Shown here: in pieces, positions 54,360 through 63,385 of the stretch
Numbering within the stretch: the stretch's first letter is position 1
How the letters are laid out: every line of letters starts with the position of its first letter
Assembly (NCBI GenBank): GCA_002746935.1
Contig: PDRW01000029.1
Location: 78,204 to 142,203 of the forward strand
Origin: Rhodobacterales bacterium
Lineage (GTDB): Bacteria; Pseudomonadota; Alphaproteobacteria; Rhodobacterales; Rhodobacteraceae
DNA: 64,000 nt
Direction of reading: 5' to 3'
Program-made: the position numbers and the translations under genes
The notes under the pieces: model-generated
Told to the model about the DNA's origin: nothing
Seen by the model: only the letters and a program-made list of their open reading frames with translations
Database searches by the model: none

Positions 54360-55125
54360 TCTGGGTTTTCTCGCCTGATTCTCCGTCATAGATATCGGAT
54401 TTATGCAAGCAAAGCGCGTCATGCTCATGATTGTGATCATGCCGGTAGAGCGCCAGTGCCCCATGGGTGCCATGGCCGAACAACGCCTGGTATTCCGGCG
54501 CATCCCGCACTACCTGCGGCGTGCCGGCGCAACAAATGTGGTGGTTAAGGCAGACCACCCGGTCGGAGGTGGCCATGACCACATGCAGATCGTGGCTGAC
54601 CATGAACACGCCCGCCCCGGTCTCGCGCCGGAGCCGGTCGACCAGCTCGTAGAACGCCGCCTCGCCGGGCTGATCGAGCCCCTGGGTCGGCTCGTCCAGC
54701 ACCAGCAATTGCGGCTCTGACAGCAGCGCGCGACCCAGCAACACGCGCTGGAACTGGCCGCCGGACAGGTCTTTCATCTGCCGCGCCTCGAGCCCCGCGA
54801 TCCCGGTCGTCCGCACCACCTCTTCCAGCCGTGCCGCCGGGGCGCGTGTCGGCAGCGACAGGAAGCGTGACACGCTGAGCGGCAGGGAGCTGTCGATATG
54901 CAGTTTCTGCGGCACATAGCCGATCCGCAGCCCCGGAGCGCGGCGGATCTGCCCTGCGTCCGGGCGCACGACCCCGAGCAGCACCTTCACCAGCGTCGAC
55001 TTGCCGGAGCCGTTCGGTCCGACGAGGGTGAGGATCTCGCCCGCCTCAACGATGACACTCACCCGGTCGAGCACCTGCGTGCCGCCATAGCGAACCTCAA
55101 TGTTTTCCGCGGAAATCAAGCTCAT
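54352..55125 (-). CDS. znuC: Zinc ABC transporter ATPase
   Basis: A 257-residue ABC ATPase. Walker A GPNGSGKST (36-44), signature DLSGGQFQR, Walker B LLVLDEPTQGLD and H-loop MVSHDLHVV are present. A His-rich C-terminal tail (YRHDHNHEHDALCLHKSD) is typical of ZnuC and may bind zinc. It overlaps zur by 4 bp upstream and znuB downstream. Confidence 0.95.
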   Translation of the reverse strand: MSLISAENIEVRYGGTQVLDRVSVIVEAGEILTLVGPNGSGKSTLVKVLLGVVRPDAGQIRRAPGLRIGYVPQKLHIDSSLPLSVSRFLSLPTRAPAARLEEVVRTTGIAGLEARQMKDLSGGQFQRVLLGRALLSEPQLLVLDEPTQGLDQPGEAAFYELVDRLRRETGAGVFMVSHDLHVVMATSDRVVCLNHHICCAGTPQVVRDAPEYQALFGHGTHGALALYRHDHNHEHDALCLHKSDIYDGESGEKTQND

Positions 55126-55622
55126 GCCTGGGGCTCCCGGCAGGCGGCACAGAGCCCGTAGGCTTCGAGCGTGGCGCCCGCGACGCTGAACCCCGCCGCC
55201 CCCGCCGCCTCATCGAGCGCGCCGCGCAGCCTGGCGCCCTCGGCTTCGGCGACCTTGTGGCAAGCCTTGCAGATCAGGAAAACCGGGGCATGGGCCTTGC
55301 CCGGGCGGCTGCATGCGGTAAAGGCGTTGAGCCGGCAGATCCTGTGGGCGAGGCCGCGCGCGGTCAGAAATTCGAGCGCCCGGTAGGCGACCGGCGGCTG
55401 ATGCCCGAACCCCTCTGCCGCCAACCGGTCGAGCAACTCATAGGCGCCTATCGCGCGGTGTTGTTCCAGCAGGATTTCCAGCACCCGCCGCCGCACCGGG
55501 GTCAGCCGGGCGCCGGTTTCGGCACAGATCCGTTCGGCCTCGGCCAGCGCCTGGGCAGCGCAGGCGGCATGGTCATGCGGCGCGAATGCGGTGGCGGTAT
55601 CGCCGGGATGGGTCGGGGTCAT
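55122..55622 (-). CDS. zur: Zinc uptake regulator, Fur family
   Basis: A 166-residue Fur-family repressor. It has a winged-HTH N-terminal domain (RLTPVRRRVLEILLEQHRAI), a His-rich N-terminus and the structural zinc pair FLICKACHKVAEAE and YGLCAACREP. The start at 55622 (MTPTHPG) is chosen because the open frame upstream runs through the Zur-box region. Zn-bound Zur should repress both zur-znuCB and divergent znuA. Confidence 0.93.
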   Translation of the reverse strand: MTPTHPGDTATAFAPHDHAACAAQALAEAERICAETGARLTPVRRRVLEILLEQHRAIGAYELLDRLAAEGFGHQPPVAYRALEFLTARGLAHRICRLNAFTACSRPGKAHAPVFLICKACHKVAEAEGARLRGALDEAAGAAGFSVAGATLEAYGLCAACREPQA

Positions 55623-55648
55623 GTGACTGTGCCGGTTGCGAAACAGGA

Positions 55649-55667
55649 TAGGTGATAGTATAACATT
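55649..55667. promoter_or_regulatory. Zur-box-like palindrome between zur and znuA
   Basis: TAGGTGATAGTATAACATT, an AT-rich imperfect palindrome whose right half TATAACATT fits the alphaproteobacterial Zur half-site and whose left half matches 6 of 9. It lies 26 bp before the znuA start and 27 bp after the zur start, centrally in a 70-bp divergent gap. Confidence 0.75.
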
Positions 55668-55692
55668 GCACTCAACAACAACAAGGTGCGAC

Positions 55693-56679
55693 ATGCGGTT
55701 TTCTTCAGCCCTCCTTTCCGTCTCCGTCCTCATTGCTGCCCCGGCCTTCGGCGAACCGCCGAAGGTGGTGGCAGACATCGCGCCGGTCCATGCGCTGCTT
55801 GCGCAGGTGATGGACGGCGTTGCCGGGCCCGGCCTTCTGCTCGCCCAAAACGCCAATCCCCACGCCGTGCAGCTCAAGCCCAGCCAGGTGCGGATGCTGA
55901 CCGGGGCGGATCTGGTGGTCTGGGTCGGCCCGGGGCTCAGCCCGTGGCTCGAGCGGATCGTCACCACCGAGGTCGGGACGGATCTGGCGCTGATGGAGCA
56001 TCCGGCGACGCATCTGCGCACCTTCGGCGGGGGAGACGGAGCGCATGACGGCCATGACGGCCATGACGGCCACGACGACCATGACAGCCACGACCACGGC
56101 GGCCACGACGACCATGACGGTCACAAGGGCCACGATGATCATGAGGGACATGACCACAGCGGCACCGACCCGCATGTCTGGCTGGACACCGCAAACGCGC
56201 GCGCCTGGCTTGGGGTGTTTGCCGAAGAGCTTGCGCAGATCGACCCCGACAACGCCGCCACCTACCGTGCCAATGCCGAAGCCGCCGAGGCGCGCATCGA
56301 CGTGCTCGAAGCGCGGATCGGGGGGCGTCTTGCGGCTTATCAGGGCGCCGGGATCATCACGTTCCACGAAGCTTTCGGGTACTTCGCCGATAGGTTCGGT
56401 ATCGGGATCGTGGGATCGGTGCGGCCGGGCGATGCTTCCGCCCCCTCGGCTGCGGCGCTTTCCGATCTCAGGCAACTGGTCGCCGACCGCGGCGTCGAAT
56501 GCGCCTTTGCGGAACCCGGGTTCGACCCCGGTCTGATCGACGCCATCGCCGGGGAAACCGGGCTCAGGGTCGGCACGCTCGATGCCACCGGCGCGCTGCA
56601 ACAGCCGGGCCCGGACCATTATGCGGCAACGCTCGAAGCGATTGCGGTGTCGATCTCGGATTGTCTTCAGGGCGGATGA
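55693..56679 (+). CDS. znuA: Zinc ABC transporter substrate-binding protein
   Basis: A 328-residue cluster A-I binding protein. The signal peptide (MRFSSALLSVSVLIAAPAFG) is cleaved near residue 20. Ligand His residues H57 (NANPHAVQLKPSQ) and H161 (DPHVWLD) flank a His/Asp-rich loop at about 117-157 made of repeated GHDGHDDHD-like units; a third His is in TFHEAFGYFADRFG. It captures periplasmic zinc for ZnuBC. The encoding DNA of the loop is a GACGGCCAT-type tandem repeat. It is divergent from zur-znuCB across the Zur box. Confidence 0.95.
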   Translation: MRFSSALLSVSVLIAAPAFGEPPKVVADIAPVHALLAQVMDGVAGPGLLLAQNANPHAVQLKPSQVRMLTGADLVVWVGPGLSPWLERIVTTEVGTDLALMEHPATHLRTFGGGDGAHDGHDGHDGHDDHDSHDHGGHDDHDGHKGHDDHEGHDHSGTDPHVWLDTANARAWLGVFAEELAQIDPDNAATYRANAEAAEARIDVLEARIGGRLAAYQGAGIITFHEAFGYFADRFGIGIVGSVRPGDASAPSAAALSDLRQLVADRGVECAFAEPGFDPGLIDAIAGETGLRVGTLDATGALQQPGPDHYAATLEAIAVSISDCLQGG

Positions 56680-56728
56680 ACCGCCCGGGTCAGGTCTGTT
56701 GTCGCATGTCGCGTCACTCACCCCACGT

Positions 56729-56776
56729 CCTTTTTCTTGGCTGAAATACTCCGGGGGTCCGGGGGCAGCGCCCCCG
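56729..56776 (+). repeat. Dispersed ~50-bp intergenic repeat, copy 5 of 6
   Basis: CCTTTTTCTTGGCTGAAATA, CTCC, GGGGGTCCGGGGGCAGCGCC, CCC. The tail forms GGGGG-CAGCG-CCCCC. It lies 49 bp after the znuA stop on the coding strand, between convergent genes. Confidence 0.85.
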
Positions 56777-56782
56777 ACCCCC

Positions 56783-57712
56783 TCAGGGCAACACCGCGAG
56801 CCAGGCCCAGATCGTCAGGATCGACAGGATCGTGCCCGCGAGAACCGAAGTGGCGTTGACCCGCCTGGCGACGCCGTACATGTTGGCGAAGACATAGGCG
56901 TTGATCCCCGGCGCCATGGCCGCCATCAGCACCGCCGAGCGGGTCTGGCCGAGGCCGATGTCGAACAATGCCGCCAGGGCGAAAACAAGCCCCGGGTGCA
57001 GCAGCAGCGAGACCGCGACGATATAGGCCACGAGCCGGAAATCGCCTTCCGGCCTGTAGGCCGCGAGCACCCCGCCGAGGGCGAACAAAGCCGCGGGAAT
57101 GGCGGAGGCCGCGATCATGTCGACGGCGCTGGCGACCGGGCCGGGAACCGTCAGCCCGGAGAGATTGGTGAGCGCGCCGAGGGTGATGCCGATCACGAAG
57201 GGGTTTTTCGCCATCGAGCGCAGCACCGACAGCATTGTCGCGCCCGCGCTGCGCCCTTCGGCCCGGGTGATTTCCATTGCGGTGACCGTCAGGGTGAAGA
57301 CGAAGGGGGCGTGAAAGGCGATGATGCCGAAATTGTAGCCGATGGCATCGTGGCCGAAGGCGCGTTCGGTGATCGGCAGGCCGAGAATGCCGCCGTTGGA
57401 AAAGGCGGTGGCGAAGGAGATCGCGATCGCGTCTTCCCACGGCCGGTTGAACAGGTAGCGCGCGCCGAGGAGGCCGGCGAGGAAGCCGGCGGTAACGCCG
57501 ATGTAGAAGGCGGCGAGCATCGGCGGGTCGAACGTGTCGCCGAGCTGGAGCCGGGAGACGCCGCGAAACAGCAGCACCGGAAAGGCGAAGCCCTGCGAAT
57601 ATTTCATCAGCGCTTCGAACAGCTCCGCCTTCGCGCCGAAGAGCTTGTTGGCCACGGCGCCGAAGCCGATCACCAGGAAGACCGGGAGGATGACGACGAT
57701 CAGGTTCTGCAT
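56783..57712 (-). CDS. AEC (auxin efflux carrier) family transporter
   Basis: A 309-residue, about 10-helix transporter. It starts MQNLIVVILPVFLVIGFGAV and has FSNGGILGLPITERAFG and the C-terminal APGINAYVFANMYGVARRVN, matching the AEC/malate permease-like family. The bacterial substrates are mostly organic acids; none can be named here. The start at 57712 is the first Met of the hydrophobic N-terminus; a longer frame upstream lacks family similarity. It is flanked on both sides by copies of the ~50-bp repeat. Confidence 0.88.
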   Translation of the reverse strand: MQNLIVVILPVFLVIGFGAVANKLFGAKAELFEALMKYSQGFAFPVLLFRGVSRLQLGDTFDPPMLAAFYIGVTAGFLAGLLGARYLFNRPWEDAIAISFATAFSNGGILGLPITERAFGHDAIGYNFGIIAFHAPFVFTLTVTAMEITRAEGRSAGATMLSVLRSMAKNPFVIGITLGALTNLSGLTVPGPVASAVDMIAASAIPAALFALGGVLAAYRPEGDFRLVAYIVAVSLLLHPGLVFALAALFDIGLGQTRSAVLMAAMAPGINAYVFANMYGVARRVNATSVLAGTILSILTIWAWLAVLP

Positions 57713-57741
57713 GGAGCGCGGTTCCGGTGGGCAAAGGCGCG

Positions 57742-57793
57742 CCGGGGATTTCACACCCCCGGACCCCCGTGGAGTATTTTCCCAAGAAAAAGG
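57742..57793 (-). repeat. Dispersed ~50-bp intergenic repeat, copy 6 of 6
   Basis: On the minus strand CCTTTTTCTTGGGAAAATAC, TCCAC, GGGGGTCCGGGGGTGTGAAA, TCCCCGG. It starts 12 bp after the MBL-hydrolase stop on that strand, in the gap before the AEC gene. Confidence 0.83.
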
Positions 57794-57805
57794 GGCCCGT
57801 TCGGG

Positions 57806-58603
57806 TCAGGCCTCGAAGTCGAGGGTCAGGCCGTCATGGGCGGGGATGACATGGTCCGGGGTTTCGGCGGCGACATCGTTGTAATCCATGTCGATATGCA
57901 TGTTGGTGAGCACGCCGCGCTTTGCGCCGGTCTCTTTGATCCATCTGAGCGCGGTCTCGAGATTGGCATGGGTCGGGTGGGGCGTGCGGCGGAGCGCGTC
58001 GAGGATGAAGACCTCGAGGCCCTGAAGTCTGGCCCAGGCGTCGGGTTTGATCGCGGAGACATCGGGGAGATAGGCGACATCGGCAATGCGGAAACCCAGC
58101 GCGTCGATGGCGCCGTGTTCCACCTCGAAAGGGGTGAGCGTGACGGGGCCGCCCGCGCCTTCGACGGTCACGTCACCGTCGATCGTGTGGAGATCGAGGA
58201 TCGGCGGGTAGGCGGAGCCGGCCGGCTGCACGAAAGCATAGCCGAAACGGCCGAGCAGCGCCTCCTGGGTGGCCGCGTCGGCCCAGACGGGCAGGCGGCG
58301 GCGGGTATTGAACACCACCTGGCGCAGATCGTCGAGCCCGTGGAGATGGTCGGCATGGGCATGGGTGTAGACCACCGCGTCGAGCGTGGAGACCCCGGCG
58401 TCGAGCAGCTGGGCGCGCATGTCGGGCGAGCTGTCGATCAGCACGCGGGTGGCGCCGGCGGCGGTGGTGCGGGTGACGAGCAGCGAGCAGCGGCGGCGGG
58501 TATTTTTTGGGTTGTCGGGGTCGCATTCGCCCCAATGCCCCCCGATCCGCGGCACACCGCCCGAAGAGCCGCAGCCGAGGATGGTGAAGCTGAGGCGGGC
58601 CAT
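57806..58603 (-). CDS. MBL-fold metallohydrolase (PhnP-like)
   Basis: A 265-residue metallo-beta-lactamase-fold hydrolase. It has GCGSSGGVPRIGG at the N-terminus, the di-metal motif H81-A-H83-A-D85-H86 in VYTHAHADHLHGLDD, and LTNMHIDMDY with PDHVIPAHDG at the C-terminus. This pattern is that of PhnP/YcbX-type cyclic phosphodiesterases next to tatD in many alphaproteobacteria. The substrate is unknown. Its start overlaps the tatD stop by 1 bp. Confidence 0.9.
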   Translation of the reverse strand: MARLSFTILGCGSSGGVPRIGGHWGECDPDNPKNTRRRCSLLVTRTTAAGATRVLIDSSPDMRAQLLDAGVSTLDAVVYTHAHADHLHGLDDLRQVVFNTRRRLPVWADAATQEALLGRFGYAFVQPAGSAYPPILDLHTIDGDVTVEGAGGPVTLTPFEVEHGAIDALGFRIADVAYLPDVSAIKPDAWARLQGLEVFILDALRRTPHPTHANLETALRWIKETGAKRGVLTNMHIDMDYNDVAAETPDHVIPAHDGLTLDFEA

Positions 58604-59406
58604 CACGCGGACCCCTGCCAGGCGGCGGCTCGGGTAAAGAGGCGGTCGAAATTGGCCTGGGTCTGCGCGGCAAAATCCGGGTAGTCGAGGCCGAAGACCT
58701 CGGCGCCGACCCGCGCGGTGTCGGCGGTGAAGGCGGGTTCGTTGCGCTTGCCGCGGTGGGGCGGGGGCGCGAGATAGGGGCTGTCGGTCTCGACGAGGAT
58801 ACGCTCCACCGGCGCGGCGGCGAAGATCTCGCGCAGCGCGCCCGATTTCGGGAAGGCGGCGATGCCGGACATGGAGAGGTAGAAGCCGAGATCGAGCGCG
58901 GCGCGGGCCAGCGCCGGGCCGGAGGAGAAGCAATGCATCACGCAGGTGAAGGCGCCGGCGGCATGTTCTTCGGTGAGCAGCGCGGCCATGTCGTCATCGG
59001 CATCGCGCGCATGGATGATCAGCGGCAGCCCGGTGCGGCGCGCGGCTTCGATATGGACCCGGAGGGAGGTCTTTTGCACCGCCTTGCTGTCGGCGGTGTA
59101 ATGGTAGTCGAGCCCGGTTTCGCCGATGCCGACGAATTTCGGGTGTTCGGCGAGCGCCAGAAGGTCTTCGACCGTTGCCATCGGCTCTTCGGCTGCGCTC
59201 ATCGGATGGGTGGCGGCAGCCCAGAACACCGGGTCATGAGCCTCGGCGATGGCACGCACCTGATCGGCGCTGCCGAGCCGGGTGGCGATGGTGACCATGC
59301 GGGTCACGCCGGCTTCGGCGGCGCGGGCCACCACGGCCTCAAGCTCGCCCGCGAAATCCGGGAAGTCGAGGTGGCAATGGCTGTCGGTGATCCGGGGGGC
59401 GCTCAT
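58603..59406 (-). CDS. tatD: TatD family metal-dependent DNase
   Basis: A 267-residue TIM-barrel hydrolase. Metal-binding residues appear in DSHCHLDF (H10, H12), GIGETGLDYHY, PLIIHARDADDD, MHCFSSG and ILVETDSPYLAPPPHRGKRN. TatD proteins are 3'-exonucleases or deoxyribonucleases active in DNA repair or quality control. It starts 4 bp after the holB stop, and the two are linked in most alphaproteobacteria; metG, often between them, is absent here. Confidence 0.94.
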   Translation of the reverse strand: MSAPRITDSHCHLDFPDFAGELEAVVARAAEAGVTRMVTIATRLGSADQVRAIAEAHDPVFWAAATHPMSAAEEPMATVEDLLALAEHPKFVGIGETGLDYHYTADSKAVQKTSLRVHIEAARRTGLPLIIHARDADDDMAALLTEEHAAGAFTCVMHCFSSGPALARAALDLGFYLSMSGIAAFPKSGALREIFAAAPVERILVETDSPYLAPPPHRGKRNEPAFTADTARVGAEVFGLDYPDFAAQTQANFDRLFTRAAAWQGSA

Positions 59407-59410
59407 GCCG

Positions 59411-60535
59411 CTACTCGCTCGCAGTCTCGTTGATCCTGAAGATCATATCGAGGATGAGCGCCGCCGGGTCAAGGTTGACCGCGCGGCCGTGTTCGGCGCG
59501 GGCGGAAAGCGCCTGTTGCAGCGCCGCCCAACGGCGTGCGGCGCGGGGGTCGGGGGCGAGGCGGGCGAGCAGCGCGGCTTCGTCGGGCGCGGCGTCGGCG
59601 GCGGGCGGGTGGCCCGCGCCGTGGCGGGCGAGCCGGGCGAGGAACAGCTCGAGAAGCCGCAGGATCAGCTCGAAGCGCGGGGCCTTGGCGGCGCCGGTGG
59701 CGGAGCCGGCCAGCGCGATCGCCCGGGGGCGGTCATAAGCCGGGGCGCGCTCGAAGATCGCGGCGATGTCGCGGTAGATCGCGAGCCCGCCGAGATGCAT
59801 CAGCCGCAACGCGTCGCCGACCGAACCGCCCGCGAGATCGGCGAGCGCGGAGGCGTCTTCCGGGGCAGGGGGGGCGCCCGCGGCCTCCAGCGCGGCGGCA
59901 AGATCGGCGGGGCCGAGCGGGGCGAGGCGAAGTTCGCGGCAGCGCGAGCGGATCGTCGGCAGCAGACGACCGGGCTGGTGGCTTATCAGCAGCAGCACGG
60001 CGCCCGCGGGCGGTTCTTCGAGCAGCTTCAGGACCGCGTTGGCGGCGGCGCTGTTCATCTCGTCGGCGGTGTCGACGATCACCACCCGGCGGCCGCTGCC
60101 GGCAGCCGAGAGCGCGAAGAAGCCCTTGAGCTTGCGCACCTCGTCGACGCGGATGTCGGCCGAGAGCCTGTCGCCCTTGTCGGTCGGGCCGCGGCGCAGC
60201 AGGAAGAGCCCCGGTTCCGACAGCGCCCGGGTGCGCCGCGCCACCGGGTGGTCGGGGGCGATGTCGAGCGTGGCCGGGCGGGGGGGCGCGCCGAGGAGGT
60301 CACCGGCGCCGGGCGGAGGCGTGGCCAGCAGGAACCGGGCAATGCGCCAGGCCAGCGTCGCCTTGCCGGTGCCGCGCGGGCCGGTGATCAGCCAGGCGTG
60401 GTGCAGCCGGCTGGAGGCGAAGGCGTCGAGAAAGGCGGCCTCGGCCCTGGACTGGCCGAGCAGAACGGCGGTCTCGCGCGGGTGCGGCGCGCCGTCGAGG
60501 CGGTCGGGTTCGGGCAACTCGGCGCGGTCAGCCAT
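59411..60535 (-). CDS. holB: DNA polymerase III delta' subunit
   Basis: A 374-residue clamp-loader subunit. AAA+ P-loop GPRGTGKAT at 52-60, sensor region VVIVDTADEMNSAAANAVLK and LLEEPP are characteristic. Delta' keeps the P-loop here, although in E. coli it does not hydrolyse ATP. It follows tmk after 30 bp, a strongly conserved pair. Confidence 0.93.
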   Translation of the reverse strand: MADRAELPEPDRLDGAPHPRETAVLLGQSRAEAAFLDAFASSRLHHAWLITGPRGTGKATLAWRIARFLLATPPPGAGDLLGAPPRPATLDIAPDHPVARRTRALSEPGLFLLRRGPTDKGDRLSADIRVDEVRKLKGFFALSAAGSGRRVVIVDTADEMNSAAANAVLKLLEEPPAGAVLLLISHQPGRLLPTIRSRCRELRLAPLGPADLAAALEAAGAPPAPEDASALADLAGGSVGDALRLMHLGGLAIYRDIAAIFERAPAYDRPRAIALAGSATGAAKAPRFELILRLLELFLARLARHGAGHPPAADAAPDEAALLARLAPDPRAARRWAALQQALSARAEHGRAVNLDPAALILDMIFRINETASE

Positions 60536-60565
60536 GGCGCGGGCCCGGATGATCTTGCGCCCGGC

Positions 60566-61183
60566 TCATCCGATCCGCTCCAGAGCGTGCCGAAACACCT
60601 CGTCTGCCACCGCCTCGATCGTGCGGTCGCCGTCGATCACCACGCAGCGGCCGGGATTGGCGGCGGCAAGCTCCAGAAAGCCCGCGCGCATCTGCACCTG
60701 AAGACCGGTGCCGAAATCCTCGAACCGTTCTTCGTGGCCATGGCGCCCCCTGGCGCGGGCGTGGCCCTTGAGCGGGTCCATGTCGATGATGAAGGTGAGG
60801 TCGGGCTCGCGGCCGATCATCAGCGCGTGCAGCGCGTCGACCTTGTCGCGCAGCCCCGCGCGCAGCCCCTGATACATCCGGGTGGAATCGGCGAAACGGT
60901 CGCAGACCACCACCCGTCCGGCGGCAAGCGCCGGCTCGATCACCCGTTCGAGATGGTCGCGCCGCGCCGCGGTGAACAGCAGGATCTCGGTCTCCGCCGA
61001 CCAGCGCTCCGGGTCGCCCTCCAGCACCAGGGCGCGGATCTCCTCGGCCCCGGGCGAGCCGCCGGGCTCGCGGGTGTGGAGCGCGTCGATCCCCGCCGCG
61101 CGCAGCCGCTCGGCGAGCAGGCGCGCCTGGGTCGACTTGCCGGAACCGTCGATGCCTTCGAAGGTGATGAACAGCCCGGCCAT
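60566..61183 (-). CDS. tmk: Thymidylate kinase
   Basis: A 205-residue enzyme phosphorylating dTMP to dTDP. P-loop FEGIDGSGKST (10-18), DR motif CDRFADST and LID region MDPLKGHARARGR are present. The start at 61183 (MAGLFITFEG) is preferred over a Met 18 bp upstream in frame. It lies 14 bp after dacC. Confidence 0.95.
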   Translation of the reverse strand: MAGLFITFEGIDGSGKSTQARLLAERLRAAGIDALHTREPGGSPGAEEIRALVLEGDPERWSAETEILLFTAARRDHLERVIEPALAAGRVVVCDRFADSTRMYQGLRAGLRDKVDALHALMIGREPDLTFIIDMDPLKGHARARGRHGHEERFEDFGTGLQVQMRAGFLELAAANPGRCVVIDGDRTIEAVADEVFRHALERIG

Positions 61184-61197
61184 CTCAACCGGCCATG

Positions 61198-62439
61198 TCA
61201 ATTGGTCAGCGCCGAGCCCGGCACCACCGGCTCTTCGGCAGGCATTGGCAGCACCGCCGGCAAGGGCTCTGGCGCAGGGCCCATGACCCGGTCGACGAGC
61301 AGCAGGGCGGCCCGCCGGACCCTTGCCGCGAACCCCGCGGGCGCAACCCCGGTTTCGGCATAGAGCGGCACGGTGATGTCGTCCATCCCCGGGCGGCTCA
61401 GCACCATCGAGGCCAGCGCCTGACCCTGCGCCACCGGCGCCTTGAGCGGCGAGGTCCAGGAGATCTTTCCCGCGAGCCTGCCGTCCGCGCCGATCGGCAG
61501 CAGCAGGGTCACGTCATGGGCGGCGACCAGCCCGACATTGTCTTGCGCGCCAAGAAACACCGGCAGTTCCGCCACCCGGACGCCCGCGCGCACCGGGGTT
61601 TTCATGGCGAACTGGCGAAACGCCCAGTTGATCACCGCTTCGGCCTCGCTGGCACGTTCCGCGTCGCTGGCGAGCCCGGAGATGACGAAGACGATCCGCC
61701 GTCCACCCTGCACCGATGAGCCCACCAGCCCGTAACCCGCCTCCGAGGTATGGCCGGTCTTGAGCCCGTCCGCCCCGATGCCGAGCTTGAGCAGCGGGTT
61801 GCGGTTGAAGCGGTTGTCGGGGGCGCGGCCAGCAAAGGAAAACTCGGTCTGTGAGAAGAAATGGTAATATTCGGGAAACTCGGTGATCAGCCGGGTGGCG
61901 AGAATTGCCAGATCGCGCATGGACATGCGCTGCTGCGGATGCGGCCAGCCCGACGCATTGCCGAAGGTGGCCGTCTTCATGCCGAGCGCCCGGGCGCGTT
62001 CGGTCATCAGCGCGGCAAAGGCTTCCTCCGTCGAGGCCAGCCCCTCGGCCACCGCCACGCAGGCGTCGTTGCCGGAATTGACCACGATGCCCTGGATCAG
62101 CTCCTCCACCGTTGGCCGGTCGGAGGTGTTGAGAAACATCGTCGAGCCGCCCATGTCCTGGGCGCGCTGGGAGACCGCGAAACGGGTGTCGGGCATGACC
62201 CGCCCGTCACGCAGGGCTTCGAACAGCATGTTCAGCGTCATCAGCTTCGACATCGAGGCGGGCGGCAGCGGTGTGTCGGCGTTTTTCTGCAACAAGACCG
62301 TGTTGGTGGTGAGATCGTAGACCAGCGCGGCGCGGGCCTTGGTCTCGAAGGCGCGGGCGGGCAGGGCGGCAAAGGCCACCAGCACCATGAGCGCGATGAA
62401 GCGGGCAATCCTCTGCCCGAATGGCTGTGCTGCGGTCAT
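61198..62439 (-). CDS. dacC: D-alanyl-D-alanine carboxypeptidase (PBP5/6 type)
   Basis: A 413-residue serine peptidase of family S11. A signal peptide (ARFIALMVLVAFAALPARA) ends near residue 30. The active-site motifs are SxxK S62-MS-K65, SxN S122-G-N124 and KTG 227-229. A C-terminal PBP5-like beta domain follows, and an amphipathic tail (FAARVRRAALLLVDRVM) could anchor it to the membrane. It trims the terminal D-Ala of peptidoglycan pentapeptides. It lies 43 bp after the SPOR lipoprotein gene. Confidence 0.94.
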   Translation of the reverse strand: MTAAQPFGQRIARFIALMVLVAFAALPARAFETKARAALVYDLTTNTVLLQKNADTPLPPASMSKLMTLNMLFEALRDGRVMPDTRFAVSQRAQDMGGSTMFLNTSDRPTVEELIQGIVVNSGNDACVAVAEGLASTEEAFAALMTERARALGMKTATFGNASGWPHPQQRMSMRDLAILATRLITEFPEYYHFFSQTEFSFAGRAPDNRFNRNPLLKLGIGADGLKTGHTSEAGYGLVGSSVQGGRRIVFVISGLASDAERASEAEAVINWAFRQFAMKTPVRAGVRVAELPVFLGAQDNVGLVAAHDVTLLLPIGADGRLAGKISWTSPLKAPVAQGQALASMVLSRPGMDDITVPLYAETGVAPAGFAARVRRAALLLVDRVMGPAPEPLPAVLPMPAEEPVVPGSALTN

Positions 62440-62482
62440 CGGTGAAAAGGCCCCTTGCGGGCCGGCGCGCAAAAGCCGCCGG

Positions 62483-63385
62483 TCAGTTGCTGACGGTGTA
62501 GGCGTCGGCAAAACCGAGCCCCTTGATCTTCTTCAGCAGCGCTGAACGTTCGGCGGAGCTGGTGGCAGGGCCGACGAGGACACGCCAGAACTTTTTCCCG
62601 CTGGTTGCACCTTCCTTGACAGTCGGCACCATGCCCGCCCCCCGAAGCCGGTCGGCGATCTGGGTTGCGTTATCCTTCACCGAAAAGATGCCGATCTGGA
62701 CGAACGGCTTGCGGAGCGATGAGGCCGCCGGGGCCGGAGCCGCGGCAGCGGCCGGTTTGGAGGCCGGTTTTGAGGCGGTCGGAACCAGCGCCGAGGCTGG
62801 AACCGCGGGCTTGCTCTCGGCCGCGTCGAGCGCCTGCGAGGCGGTTGCGATCGGATCGAGCGTGGCGGTCTTCACCTCGCCCCCGGCAGCGCCCCCGGCA
62901 GCGTCGCTGGCCGTATCCCCGGCAGTGTCCGCGGCAGCGTCTGTGGCGGGGGGGTCGGCCGGCGTCTCCTCGCGCCGCAGCGCGGTCACGTCGAGTTCGG
63001 TGGGTTGGCCCGCGAGAATGGCGAGTGCCTCGGCGGCGTCGGACGAGACCTGAAACTTCGGTCCCGGTGCCGTCCGCTCCGGCCGGTAGACCACACCGAT
63101 CACGAATTTTCCGTTGGCCTGGTTGCGGATGATGACGCGTTCGGGGTCGCGTACGTCGGGATGTGCGACCCAGACGCCGCCAAGCGAGGGGCGCCCGTCC
63201 CAGAGCCCCTTGTCGGCCACATGAAACACCTCCGGTGCTTCGACATCGCGTTCGACGCTGCGTGATCTGGCGCTCGCGCTGTCGGCCCCGGTGGTGCTGG
63301 CACCGCCGCTTGACAGAAAATCAGGAAGATCCGCCTGACAGCCGGAAAGCGCCAGCGCGCCCCCCAGAACCAGTGCAAAACGCAT
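62483..63385 (-). CDS. SPOR-domain lipoprotein
   Basis: About 300 residues. The N-terminus MRFALVLGGALALSGC is a textbook lipobox. A family block (GVWVAHPDVRDPERVIIRNQ) is followed by an Ala/Pro/Thr-rich linker and a C-terminal SPOR domain (about 75 residues, VQIGIFSVKDNATQIADRLR ... VLVGPATSSAERSALLKKIK). SPOR domains bind denuded glycan at the septum, so the protein is probably an outer-membrane septal factor. An in-frame ATG at 63421 with an AGGGG site would add 12 residues ahead of the lipobox and cannot be excluded. Confidence 0.88.
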   Translation of the reverse strand: MRFALVLGGALALSGCQADLPDFLSSGGASTTGADSASARSRSVERDVEAPEVFHVADKGLWDGRPSLGGVWVAHPDVRDPERVIIRNQANGKFVIGVVYRPERTAPGPKFQVSSDAAEALAILAGQPTELDVTALRREETPADPPATDAAADTAGDTASDAAGGAAGGEVKTATLDPIATASQALDAAESKPAVPASALVPTASKPASKPAAAAAPAPAASSLRKPFVQIGIFSVKDNATQIADRLRGAGMVPTVKEGATSGKKFWRVLVGPATSSAERSALLKKIKGLGFADAYTVSN

